A stretch of DNA of 64,000 nucleotides from Phialocephala subalpina (taxonomy: Eukaryota > Ascomycota > Leotiomycetes > Helotiales > Mollisiaceae): positions 641,178 to 705,177 of the forward strand of contig FJOG01000010.1 of NCBI GenBank assembly GCA_900073065.1. The letters are read 5' to 3'. The notes beneath the pieces are model-generated. The model saw nothing but the letters and a program-made list of their open reading frames with translations, made no database searches and had not been told where the DNA came from. The position numbers were made by a program, and so were the translations under genes. This document shows positions 23,610-34,866 of this stretch, piece after piece (positions within the stretch are counted from its first letter, which is position 1; every line of letters begins with the position of its first letter).

Positions 23610-26600
23610 TTTGATACCGGTATCCCACCACGCCGATTAACGCCTTGGGAACTACACTAGGTGTTGATGAACGCAATGCACAATTATTCTCAATATCGAA
23701 GTCGATATTCTGATGATGCTTCGAGCTCAAGTGGTGGCGCAAGTCCGGATGGAAGTGATGTTGTTGAAGTAAAGTTTGCTTGCGGCTAGACAGCTGGCTG
23801 TGCAAATGATGAAACCCTGGCAGGTAGGTTCTTGCAACGGCACTCCAGGATATGAATTGGAAAATTGCGATGCTTGTTTCCTAGATTGATCGACTGGGGG
23901 CGGGTATGATCGCAAATCCTCGTTCTGTAATAAATGACTGCTTTAACTCGGTTTGCTTTGTTCGAAGAAACGCTTCCAGTCCCAGGTATCATCCAGAGGG
24001 AAGGTCAATGTTGAACTGGTAGAAAATCAGACTATGGGACGAATCGTTCGGGACTTAAAGGCTCGTTTCTCGGGGGTATACGCTGTGCCGTATACAGGGT
24101 CCGGGTTGAGTCGATCAGTGGGAAGGCAATTGAATAGTGTGGGATTGGACCTGTATGCCTTCAAGGGGGACCGTTGACATAGCGGGGCAATCGTGCTCAA
24201 GCAGCGCTCTCCATTGGGTGGCTTCGGGAGCCTCGGGCAAATCAATAGCATCCCAAAGTCAAAATGATTGATTGTCTGCTGCAGGCTGTGGGTTGTGGAA
24301 GATACCGTGGGCAAGGAGTCAAGGGTCGTGGCAGTTGATGGAAGCGGAACAAGGAGACAAGAGTGGAGAGGGACGAATCAAGCAGGGAGATGGTGTTCAG
24401 GACAAGCAGGGGAACGGAAAGAGGAGGGAGAGAAAACAGCAAGTGTAACAGAAACGTGAGGTTTGACAAGAAGCTGCAAGTGCGAGCTGTCTGCAGCTGC
24501 TGTCTCGCGGGACCAGGACCAGCTGCATTCGGGGCAACGTTCTGCAGCTACCGAGAGGCGTTGGAGGGGTTTATGCGCACAGATGATTTGCTCCAACCTC
24601 GTGCATTGACGGCGGTTGACGCAGTGGACGGAGCCCTTGGCGAGGCAGCGGAGAGACGTTCGAATGAGGTTCTTCGTCAGGTGCAAGACAAAGACACGAG
24701 GCGTCAAAAAAGCAAAGACAGGGCGATGGTCGTCGTCGAGGGGAAGTTGTCGAGAAAAATGGAGGGGTTGGAGAGGCGCTTGAAAGGGATCAACACCAAC
24801 CAACACACTAGAGCAGATGCACTATCTTCTGTAACACCTAGCCAGTGGCAGCTGCGATAGACCACCATCCATCAAAACAATACTCGGTCTTCCCTCCCGT
24901 TAGTAAGGCCAGATCCGTATCAAGCGGTTCAACGGTTTGCCTTCCTCTGAAGAAAGTTAGCAAGCAGATGCCCGTCTGTCGCTGCCAAAACAAACCCCCT
25001 TCACTCCAGTTTAAGCTCAGAACGCATGGCATCTCATGACATCTCATGACATCGGTGGTTGAGAGCCCAGGCAGCGATTGATTCAAGTCAGCTTGAAGGG
25101 TTCACTTGGCTACCGTTGGCGCCGTCACTTGCACCGCGGTGGCTCTATCTGAGCCTCCCCAACCAGCCTCACGTTCAAATTCAGAGTTCAGAAACGGATC
25201 ATCAATCAACTCAATCAACTCAATCAAAAATACTCCTTGAAGGATCGCCGAACAAGTTCAAATCAAAGCCGCGAATACATGCCTCGATACATACCTCCTG
25301 GTCACTCTGACCCGCGATGTTACCTGCGCGCCGAGTCTCTGCAGACCCATCAACCAGGTCCAAACTCGATTCGCTTACCCCTGCTCTCACTCAATCTATC
25401 TCATTCATCTCCACAGATCGAGCTCTGGCTCTTACCGTTCCCATGTTCTGTCAGATTCCCTCGCAACTCCCTGTCACTTCGCTTACAGGAGACGAAAACA
25501 TGAAATGTCACCACAAGATTCGCATGGTTTCGTTGTCTTGTCTTACGACTGAGGAGGGACCTCTGACAGCAGTCATTGCACGCCATCTCACCTCCTTCCT
25601 GTTCATTCGACTCTTCATCCAAAAGAAAGAACAGAAGAATATTCTCCAGGGCCACGTTTCCTAGAAGTCCAGTTCGTACTGTACTTCTGAGTACGGATCC
25701 ATGCACCAGAAAGTCTCGGTTCTCGGGATGTTTCATGTCTGAAGATCTCTCTGAGTCTCTCCGTACAGACACTTACAACCGTCACCAGATTCCCATTCAG
25801 CATGACTACGAAGAGTTGACCACGAGCTCTCTCCCAGCTGAAAGACTCGGATTCCTCGTATTCGTAGTTTGATTTCTTGTCTGGGAGGGCGGCTGCACCG
25901 TTTAAATACCAGTTTGACATCACCAAAGTCAAAGGGAAGCAATATCGACAATGCACCCTCACTCTCACTCTCACTGCACTCACTTCACGAGTACATTGAG
26001 AACATGAGAACATGAACTCAGACATTACATCAAGCAGGCTACTGCAATGCGGTGCGAACCTGTCATCGTGATAAGCTTTGCCCAAGAATTCGGAGACCTT
26101 CAATCCCGGAGTTCAGTGCCTCGACAGCGTCTTTTGCATTCCAAGCCGGTGGATAATTTTGTGGACGACATGAGCCTAGGTGCTCTGGGATCCTCAAACT
26201 CAAAGTCTCTTCTGTTTCTAGATCCCGCCGCTTGCGCTTTTCTGGAAGTCTGTGTTGAAGACTTCCTCAGCCTAAATGTAAACACACCTTCATCAATTGT
26301 TCATTTTCATAACAGGTTTTCCATTTCCATCCTTGGGCCTGGAATCCTAAGCTTGATCTCCACGATCTGGCCACAGCTCTTGACAGAGCTTCAAGATCAA
26401 CTCTCACTTCTGGCCTTCTTTGCTAAGAGAGCTTGCCTATTTAGCTGGAGATCTGGAGATAAGGAGGAAGAGGGGCGGACATTCACGTATCTCGGCTCTC
26501 GGTCCGGAGAATGAAGTTGAGAGTGTAGGTGAAGGAATGTGGATGCACGCTCAGCTTCACTGGCTGGAACTTCTGAGAGCAAGATAGCTTGTTATGAAGA

Positions 26601-27060
26601 ACAATCTCCAAATCAGACACCTGTCAAATTCATACGACTTCTCCTTGTGGAAGTGCTCGATAAGTGAGCACATTACTTGGCAGTCAGAAAACAAGACTCA
26701 GATAATGTATGAATTTGCATTCATTTCATTGGCATGCTATCTTCTCTGCAGACTATCGCCTAAATGACCCATAGCTGGAAGCCAAAGCTCAGAAAACATC
26801 GCTGTACTCTTCTACATCTTTTTTATCGTTACGGGATGTAAATTTCCCTCAAACGCGCCCGCCTGCCATTACTTGCTCCGAGATGCGTTCGTGTCCGTCT
26901 CCGGGTCCGGGTACTGTTGTAGTCTCCTTCATGAAAGTAGGTACTCCACCGCCCGCAAATCCACCCTTGTTTTCACATCGAACCATCGACTAAAGCAGAG
27001 ATCCCCGCAACCCATAGCTCCACTACGAAGCTCGCTTTTCTCGCTCCTAGGCCGGCACAA
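23610..27060. other. Long upstream region of the Zn2Cys6 factor
   Basis: 3.45 kb between the transcription-factor start and the exportin 3' end. No gene was recognised. It contains a perfect 10-bp tandem duplication (ATCTCATGAC at 25031-25050), an AATCAACTC-type short repeat at 25201-25226 and a TCACTC-type tract at about 25958-25983. Frames of up to 165 codons look compositionally random. It is probably an extended promoter and leader with possible upstream ORFs. Confidence 0.4.
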
Positions 27061-30000
27061 TCAAGCCTCCTCAAACATCCCCGCCACCCCCTCCAAACCC
27101 GGACTCTTCGACCTCTCCCCCACCCCCTGCTGGCCCCCCTCCCTCCCCCTCTCCTCCGGCCCCTTCAAAAACTCCTGCTGCATCTTACTCCTCTCCTTCC
27201 TCACTGCGGACGCACTCTTACTAATCCTCCCCTGCTCACTAATACTAACCCCCTTGATATCCCTCAACAAATCCAATACCAACGCCCGTTGCTGCCTCTG
27301 CTGCATGCCCTGGCGCATGATGTAATCAATGCATTTATCTACACTTCTTTCTTCGATTCCTGGGAGGCTGAGGAGGACGGAACGGGGAGTGGGGGATAGG
27401 GGGGAGTAGTAGATTAGGATTGTGGCGATTAGTTGGGCGAGGTCGCGTTGGAGGTCTACGAAGTAGGGTTCGTTGAGACTTGAGATGCACGCTTTTAGGA
27501 CGTCGCTAGAGATGAACTCGCGGATGGAGGATGTGAGGCCTGAGTCGGCACTGGATGCGAATTCTGGGATTAGAGAACGGAAAACTCGAAGTACGACACC
27601 GCAGCAGCGACCGTCGCGCATGCGGATGGCGTGGGTGAGGAAGAGGAGTAGGGGTTCGAGGATTGTGGAGGATGTGAGGCAAAATTTTCTCATTGAGGGG
27701 TATTGGGATATTGGAGGTACGTAGGTTGACGCGTCTTTTGCTGATGGTGGGGTGACTCCAGGATCTAAGGGGGTTGTTAGCAGGAGTTTGGAAGTGATTT
27801 GGAAGGTTTTACTCTGTCGGGCTGGATCTAGGAAACCACCGATCATCATGACGGCAGTATGGGTTAGTTGTCGTAAGATGCTTTCTTCCTTCATCTCGTC
27901 TGTCAGATCCTCGCCGTCTGTGGGAGCAACTTGTTTTAAGGCAAGCTTTTCCCATTCTGAGCTACATTTTGAATCCATCTGAGCAAAACAAGTTGCCAAG
28001 ATTGGGGGAACAAAATGGCTTCTGAGCTCGACGGGACAATCGTCAACCATCAATCGAACCACGTTCAATAATGCAATCAATTGGTGCGATGACAAGCAGT
28101 GTGCATCAGCGAACAGTGCGTGTGCCAGTGGTCCCGGTAGCTCGCTGAAGCCATAAAAGTCAACATCAAGTCTGCTCATGCACCAGAGGATAGAATAGCA
28201 CGCCTCCCGGACTGTCCTGACAGAACCGCGGATTGATGAAGCAAAGCCTTCCATTGTAGACTTCGTGCCGGTTACACGAGCGTAGAAGTCATCCTTGCTG
28301 CCCTCCGAAATTCCAGCCTGCCAGAATCGATCGGTCAAGATGCGGCTCACTAGTCCTCGCATATCGGGAGGAAGTCCTGTCCAATTTGCTGGGTTGTGGA
28401 ACGCATGTGCATGGCTCAAGAATTTCAGTAAGTTTGGAAGTATGACAGGTAAAGCTTCCCGCCATAGCAGGCATGTGACTTTGTACGGTGCAGAGTCTTT
28501 CTCGATCTTCTCTGTCGAGCATGCCAAGAATGATTTCGTTGTCCTTAATGGAAGAGCCTTCAATCGATCCTCGAGCTCCTTCTGCATGGCCTGCCCTTCC
28601 GCATCAAGCTGATAATGTTGCCATTCATCAATTTCGTGAACACGGCGATTGACAAGAAAGTCTGTAACCTTATTCAGTCCAAGCAGGTTGCAGAAGCCAC
28701 TAAAAGATGAGATCGCGGTATCCATCTCGGGGTTCTGCCATAATTGCTGCACGGGATTAATGAAAGCATGAAGCTTCTGTAAACGTATTTCGGGATCAAT
28801 TTTGGTTGTTCGATGGATGATCATGAACAGGAAGGTTTGATAGGAGGTTTTTCGCTTCGTGTCCAATGAGGTGGTTGAAATGATCTCGTTGACCTTTGCC
28901 TCGAGCTGGTCATAGACATCGAGAAGTTGGTCAGGCATCTTGCTGGCTAGTCGCTGTAGCTCATACATGCCTTCAGCGTGCAACTCCTTGACAGCATCGT
29001 TATATGCGTTATGTTCCGGGCGCTCAGGTGGTCTGCTCATCAAGATGTTCTCAAGAACCTTCAACATGAATGCGACATGCTTGTCAAGAGCCGTAGTCGA
29101 AAATGCAACTGCGAGTTGTAGAATTCTTTTACGGATGATCGGGTCCTCGAAGTTCATCTCCAGTAATCTTTCACACCATGTTTCTATATTGCCTTCCATT
29201 GCAATACGTTCTTGCTCATCCTGCTGTGGTTTGGACCCATGAGCTGATCTCCATTTCATGTAGCCTTTCAGCGCAGCCTCCACAACTGTGAAATGTGCGT
29301 CTACCCGTAGAACTGGCATCGATGTTTTGGAATATATGTCGACTGAAAATATTAGCATGTTTCAAGCTTCTTCACTGAGCGCTACTTACTGGTAAAAGGA
29401 GGCTGGCCATCGTATAATTGCTGCATGGATTGATCAACTTGTGTGAGGATGTGGTAGATAGCTTCGGATTTGTTCTGTCGAACGATGAACTCGATGATTT
29501 GAACACAGTAACGGCGATAGTTTCCAAGGAAAGCGTGTCGCTCGGGGACAGTGTCAATATCTTCGAGCAAGAAAATGAGTGACAGGTCATCGGAGTCTTC
29601 TGGCATGCTCTCGTAGCGTATTAATCTCGAGCTGCATAACTCGAGCAGAGGGCCAATTAAAGGAGTCATAGTAGGAGATCCGCCAATAGTATTCGACCGT
29701 AACAGTCGTGTCCACGTAACGAGAATGGGTATCGATATGACAAAACTCTGGCTTTGTGCAATAGCAAGAAAGAGATTTAATAGATTTGGCAGATCACAGT
29801 CTTCCGGAATGGCTGAGATTTTCTGCTCTATGAAGCCTCCAAGATTCGATATCATCTAGACGGGGTTAGTATATGTATAGAATGATTGTCAGTCCCTCAT
29901 ACCTCGGAGAATCTTTTGGCAAAGAGGTATTTCTCATCATCAATATCACGAGGATCAACCACAGACCACTCGAATAGCTTGCGAAGCAAATCAACGACTG

Positions 30001-31037
30001 GACGTTGATATATTGGGCACACGAGGGAAAGAAATTCTTCGTCCGAGAAATGTAACCGACTGTAAAGAGCATGCAGCGCTTCAACAGATGCCTATGCATG
30101 TCAGTAAGCGCAATGATGTTGAGCATTCTGAGCTTACCAGTTGAACTGCTACACTACATGCGGCCAGGCTTTTGCACATATGCTCCACGCAAGAGGCACT
30201 TGCGATTGCTCTGGGAATCGCCCATGGCATTACAGACTTGTAGACTGCCAATATCTTCACAGCACAGCTTTGGTACTGAGAGTTCCGTGACAGGTCGTTG
30301 TCCAGGCACTGGTTCAGTAGTTCTCCGATCCTTACCAACCAACCTTCTTCTCCGAACCTCACGGTCGTGCCGATCTGGCGGTTGGGAAAAGCTTCTGCCA
30401 ATACGATCGCGGGTGTGAAAATCTCCACACAAGCTTTACTTAAAGCACCTTCTCGGAGAATTGCGACTGTATCTTCCCCATTGAAAACCTCATCGGACAG
30501 AGTTTCGAGGACGAAGAGCACAAACTCCTTGTGTACGACAGACCCTGGAATATCCCATAGTCTTACAAGGAGCTCATCCATATCGGTCCATTCCGAAGCC
30601 CAACTCCTCTTCGCTATCTCAACCCATAACTGTGCAGTCTTGTTCCGGAGGTATAAAGGATCCTCCATCACTACATTCTGGGAGAGTTGAAGGACCCATT
30701 CTCGCAGGGCAGTTGCTTGTGCCTCCGAATATTCTGCCCACTTGTGTTTTATCGCGTGCTCGAGGAGTGACAAGGCATAGTGGCGGACGACTGGTTGTTG
30801 AGATTTATCGGAGGCTAGGGTGAAGCCATGGTAGGGAGCTTCAGCGTTCGTCTTAATTTCCTCGAGGAACAGAGAAGCTTGCTGGCGGGACTCATTTGAC
30901 GAGTAAGGACCGTGGACTATGTCGAGAGCTTCGTGAATCTGTGGTGGTAAGTTTGTGCTACCTCCGTTGACTTCGCTCGGCCCTGTCGCATTTGCATGCC
31001 CGCCGTTCGCGCTGTTGCCATTTGGGGTGCCGTTCAT
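27061..31037 (-). CDS. Exportin-5 / Msn5-type karyopherin
   Basis: Four exons: 30138-31037, 29903-30091, 29390-29855 and 27061-29342; 1278 residues. Introns are 46-47 bp with consistent phases. The N terminus has QIHEALDIVHGPYSSNESRQQASLFLEEIK and HYALSLLEHAIKHKW, a CRM1-like importin-beta start, then YLRNKTAQLWVEIAKRSW and VHKEFVLFVLETLSDEVF, as in Xpo5/Msn5 HEAT repeats. The length is typical for fungal Msn5 homologues (about 1200-1250). These nuclear transport receptors export phosphorylated transcription factors and, in animals, small RNA precursors, with Ran-GTP. ATG 31037 is preferred because upstream in-frame codons are not family-like. The C-terminal 60 residues are charged and variable. 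Confidence 0.9.
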
Positions 31038-31766
31038 GTTGCAAATCCCGGTATTACTGAGAATCAAGTGAGGAGCTTGCTCAGAGGAGGCTTTTCATAA
31101 ATGTGAAAAAGGCTGGTGAACAAAGAGTCACCAGAGGTTGTGACCTGACGGGGATGTCAGGTGCATAAATTTGAAATCGTAGGGTAGCTCCGCACACCAA
31201 GGCAAATGACAATAAAGAAGTCCATACACATGTATAGTTTTGCAATAATGGTCGGAATGTGTTGAGAAAGGACCGAGGGTTTGCGAAGTAGAAAGTTGAA
31301 AGTCTTATAAGGTTCACAAAATGGTCTTGAGCCTTCAAGGCTGAAATGCAGGACAGCCGCCTACGGTAATTCTTTTCTCCGAGGCAGCAGCCTTGCCTCG
31401 TCAAACGAATCAGAGCCGTGTACCATGTTGATCTTATCACCATCGAATCTTGAGCAGATATTGAAGACACTTCAAGGATATCTCTATCCATATAATATAA
31501 CATGGGGAGCAGGCGTGTAAGTAAATCTATATCTTGTATTGGCTTTTGAGCCAAGCACTAGGCCACGAGTCTTACAGTTCATGTGTAAGAGTAAATCTGG
31601 GTATTCACCGATCGTAGTTTGCTCGTTCCAGGTATCTATACAAACAAGACAGTCCAATCGTTGGAATCAATCTCATACCCAAAGCACCTGTGTTAGAATT
31701 GCTGCCCCCAATAATATGCCCAAAGCGCCGAAAACCATGCATGATCGTCACCTGGCCCAAAACAAT
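31038..31766. other. Intergenic region upstream of the exportin gene
   Basis: 729 bp between the exportin start and the GH5 gene 3' end, both minus strand. A 157-codon open frame (31081-31554) lacks an ATG start and any recognised domain, so it is not called. This is probably promoter plus terminator. Confidence 0.45.
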
Positions 31767-34355
31767 CTACATAACAGAGCATTTGCTCTGCTGGCACTGA
31801 TCTAGATATCCCTCCTCCTCTTCTTTTCCCAGCGCCATGTTCTGTCGCCTCTGCACACCAGTAACTTTGATATGGTGTTCGCCTTCAACATGCCACCATC
31901 TGAGTCTTTGAATCATGCCGCCGTCTGCATCATCAGTACTAATGGTCCATTTGCCAGCTGTGACTTCGATGTCGCATTTGTCCTTGGGGAAATGGAATTC
32001 GGGCAGGAAAATCTCAGTTGGTTTCTGCTCCGTACTAGCCGCATGAGCATGGAGTTTGAATGTAAAAATGCAATTTCGAAGATCAAAGCCGTAGTGCAGG
32101 ATTTTGCCAACTGTGGTAATGGGCGAAGGGCGAACATAGGCTTCAGCAGCTCGGAAGCCTGGTGCATTTGTAAGCTCAGGAGAGGCATCTGTCGCTCTGG
32201 ACGAGATTGAAGGAGTTTTTAATTTGTCTTTGATGTTTCCAGGATTGACAGTTGACTCGTCCGAGAACTCCCTCTTCGAGTTAGGTCCAGATTTCGGTAC
32301 TAGACTGGCGGTGGATTGATTTGTAGGCGATGGCGGAAGAGGGGAGAGTGGGAGAGGTTGGTCGTCAAGCGAGAAAATCGACAAGTCTTCGCCATTCCAC
32401 TGATCGCCGAGATGATGCTTGTTCTATGATTGTCAGGCGAGTATAGATAGCTGCGGAGATTGAACTTACCTCGCACATGTACAACCACAAGGTGTATCCA
32501 TCCATCTTGCTGCCTTCAACGGCAAAATGATTTGCGTCCATAGCACCTGATTGACTCGAGTAATCTCCCGTTTTGTATGCGTACTTATCGTCCATGTCAT
32601 ACGGTATACCAAACTCGGTCAATACGCAAGGATGATTTCCCATGTAATCAATACCTTCTTGTCTGATCGCGGTCAGTTGGTCTCGGAAGCAGTTTCGAAT
32701 GGCAGTCTCCCCAATCTTAACAGCAAAGGCGGGGCTCATATAACGACCTCGAAGAACACCAAAAACATCAACATTCCAGTATCGATTCCACTTCTTCGTC
32801 ATCAGGGTTACACCATCATAGTAATGCGGCGCATAGACCATTTTTGGATCATCATCCTCAGTGCCCTTGATCGAAGGTGGTATTTCTAGAACCGGGGGTT
32901 GGGCAAAGAGAATCGATTCCTTATGGTGACTTCGAATAGCATCTCTGTGCCTTCTGTAGTAATCCATCCAGTATGTATTTGTGAAAGTCTCGTAGTCGAT
33001 AACTTCATTGGTCCGTGGATTCTTTTTGAAATAGTCTTTCTTGAGAACCATATCGGTGCTTGGATCCCAGACACCATGCTGAGCCCAGATGCATTCTCCA
33101 AGTTTCCATCCTGGATCTCGCTTGTATCCGTATCGTGATTCGTCGTAACCCGCTGGTAACCATGCACTTTCGCCTTGAGGGTCTACCAGAACTCGCCCGG
33201 ACTTATATGGCCCCATGCCCCCAAAATCCCAGGTGTCTATCTCACAGGCTCGTCCGGAACCTGTCAACATAGCCTGCCATGCTGTCGGCGATGTACCCTT
33301 CTGCAGTTTTTGTTCACTGGGAATGACGGTAATATCTGGCCAGCCCACTAAACCACGGTTTGGCTCATTCATGCTCTCCCACCCGATCACAATTTCATCC
33401 TCCAGATCACCAGCCTCGTGTATCCGTTTGGCGAGATGGGCCAGCGCGCCCATGAAGTGGCCTTGTAGATAGTCCTGAATGTTCTCCCCGTCGATAATAC
33501 ACTTCGGCGCGAAGTCTCTCCCAGCAAAAAAGAACGTGAAGATTGTTTGACATGCCAATCGAGTATAATTCGTAGACCAGATCATTTTCGGGAACTTTTC
33601 GGGCTCGGGATAGGTATTGTGCACGAGTGCAGCCTCCGTGGCGGAAAAGCTCTGGGGGTTTAGTCCACAAGCATATAAGGTCCACATAGGAGCACCAGAG
33701 CCACCAGAGAACCGCGACCACTGGGAGATAGATATCAGCAGCAGTACATTCTGCAAGACAATAGGACTATCATCCTACCACATCCTGATGGGGATCCATG
33801 AATATGTAGAATCCATATTCTCTTGCCAATCTTAGAATCTCAATGGTATGCTGAATCCACTCTTCATCGTAGATCCTAGGGCCGGCAGACTCGATTGCCT
33901 CCCAAGTAAATACATAGCGGATCGTGTTGTACCCCCAACGCTTAAGGCGGCTGAAATCTATAAAGAGTTAGTACCATATTTGGAGGACAGGTAATATGCT
34001 TCAAGCATATAAGCTGCTCGAGAAAGGGAGAGAAAGAGAAAGATCGGTCTTACGGAGGTGAGCGTCTTCTTGAGAGAAAGGTCTCGTATGAAAATTTACT
34101 GCCGTCTAATCAGTACTGTGCGAAATCATCAACTGGTGGGAAGCTCCGAGACTCTATCAAAAAGGATAGCGAATTAGTATGGGAATCAGAAGTACCATTG
34201 TCTCCATCAAAAAAGTCTTCTGGAATATGTGAAGGTTGATCCGGATTGCTTGGGTATTTTGCATCTCCTGCCACATTTATGCCTCGAAGTGTTACTTGTC
34301 GTCCATGGTCATCGCGGAATTGACCGTTCTCGATAGTGAGCCTTAGAGGAGACAT
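31767..34355 (-). CDS. GH5 (subfamily 12-like) steryl beta-glucosidase / glucocerebrosidase
   Basis: Five exons: 34196-34355, 34054-34098, 33779-33957, 32470-33720 and 31767-32423; 763 residues. Introns are 46-97 bp. Seen: RLTIENGQFRDDHGRQVTLRGINVAGD at the N terminus, RLKRWGYNTIRYVFTWEAIE, FIMDPHQDVWSRFSGG-type strand 2, the acid/base in WESMNEPNRG (about Glu247) and the nucleophile in VLTEFGIPYDMD. This matches the fungal ergosteryl-beta-glucosidase/EGCrP2 group (yeast Egh1), which hydrolyses steryl glucosides or glucosylceramide. Between about residue 560 and 640 is a Ser/Pro-rich insert, then a C-terminal beta domain. An in-frame ATG at 34454 would add 33 basic residues. No secretion signal was seen with the chosen start, so an intracellular enzyme is likely. 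Confidence 0.88.
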
Positions 34356-34866
34356 GGTATGCAGTTGACGGGTCAACGACCTCCAGACAGCAGGCGCCTT
34401 GTATATTCTTTGCAGCCGACTGCGAAGGATACTCGAAGACAGGCGTGCTGCCACCTCGTGGCCAGCAGGGCTAATGCAGATGATTCACTATCGATGACGC
34501 AGTGGTGTCAAGCTTCGGCGGGTTTGTTTTCGGTCATTCGTAAGGGAACAATGAATTATATCGAGGTCATTATTGAGGCGTATTCGATTAGGACATAGGA
34601 GAGGAGTTGTAAAGAGCAGGCGACTGAAATGTTGGTTATTCAGCAATCGCGGTGGCGGTCTTGGGATGAAAGTCAGATCCGAGCAGCAATGATACGAGTA
34701 CGAGATCTTGAGAGCAGGGGTATCGCACTAGGGTAAACGCGAGGCTGAACAAACAAAAGAGTGCCTAGCATTTTCGAACACTCTGTCTCGAGATCCTCTT
34801 CTGCTCTTCCTTCCCAAACTCCTTACGACCTTCAACTATGCCCCTCAGTGAGACCAACGCAGAGTC
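34356..34866. promoter_or_regulatory. Divergent promoter, GH5 glucosidase / SKI3
   Basis: 511 bp between the chosen divergent starts. The first ~100 bp (34356-34454) may instead code for an N-terminal extension of the GH5 protein. No defined element was recognised. Confidence 0.4.

Noticed and set aside
23610..23805. Extension of the Zn2Cys6 frame upstream of 23609
   Set aside because: It reads through the first intron in the wrong frame; the spliced exon at 23550-23609 restores the first two Cys of the zinc cluster.
25615..26103. 162-codon minus-strand frame
   Set aside because: No domain, several Cys/Arg-rich random segments, and a TCACTC repeat inside it.
31081..31554. 157-codon minus-strand frame upstream of the exportin
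   Set aside because: It begins at a non-ATG codon and shows no recognisable family; more likely the exportin promoter region.
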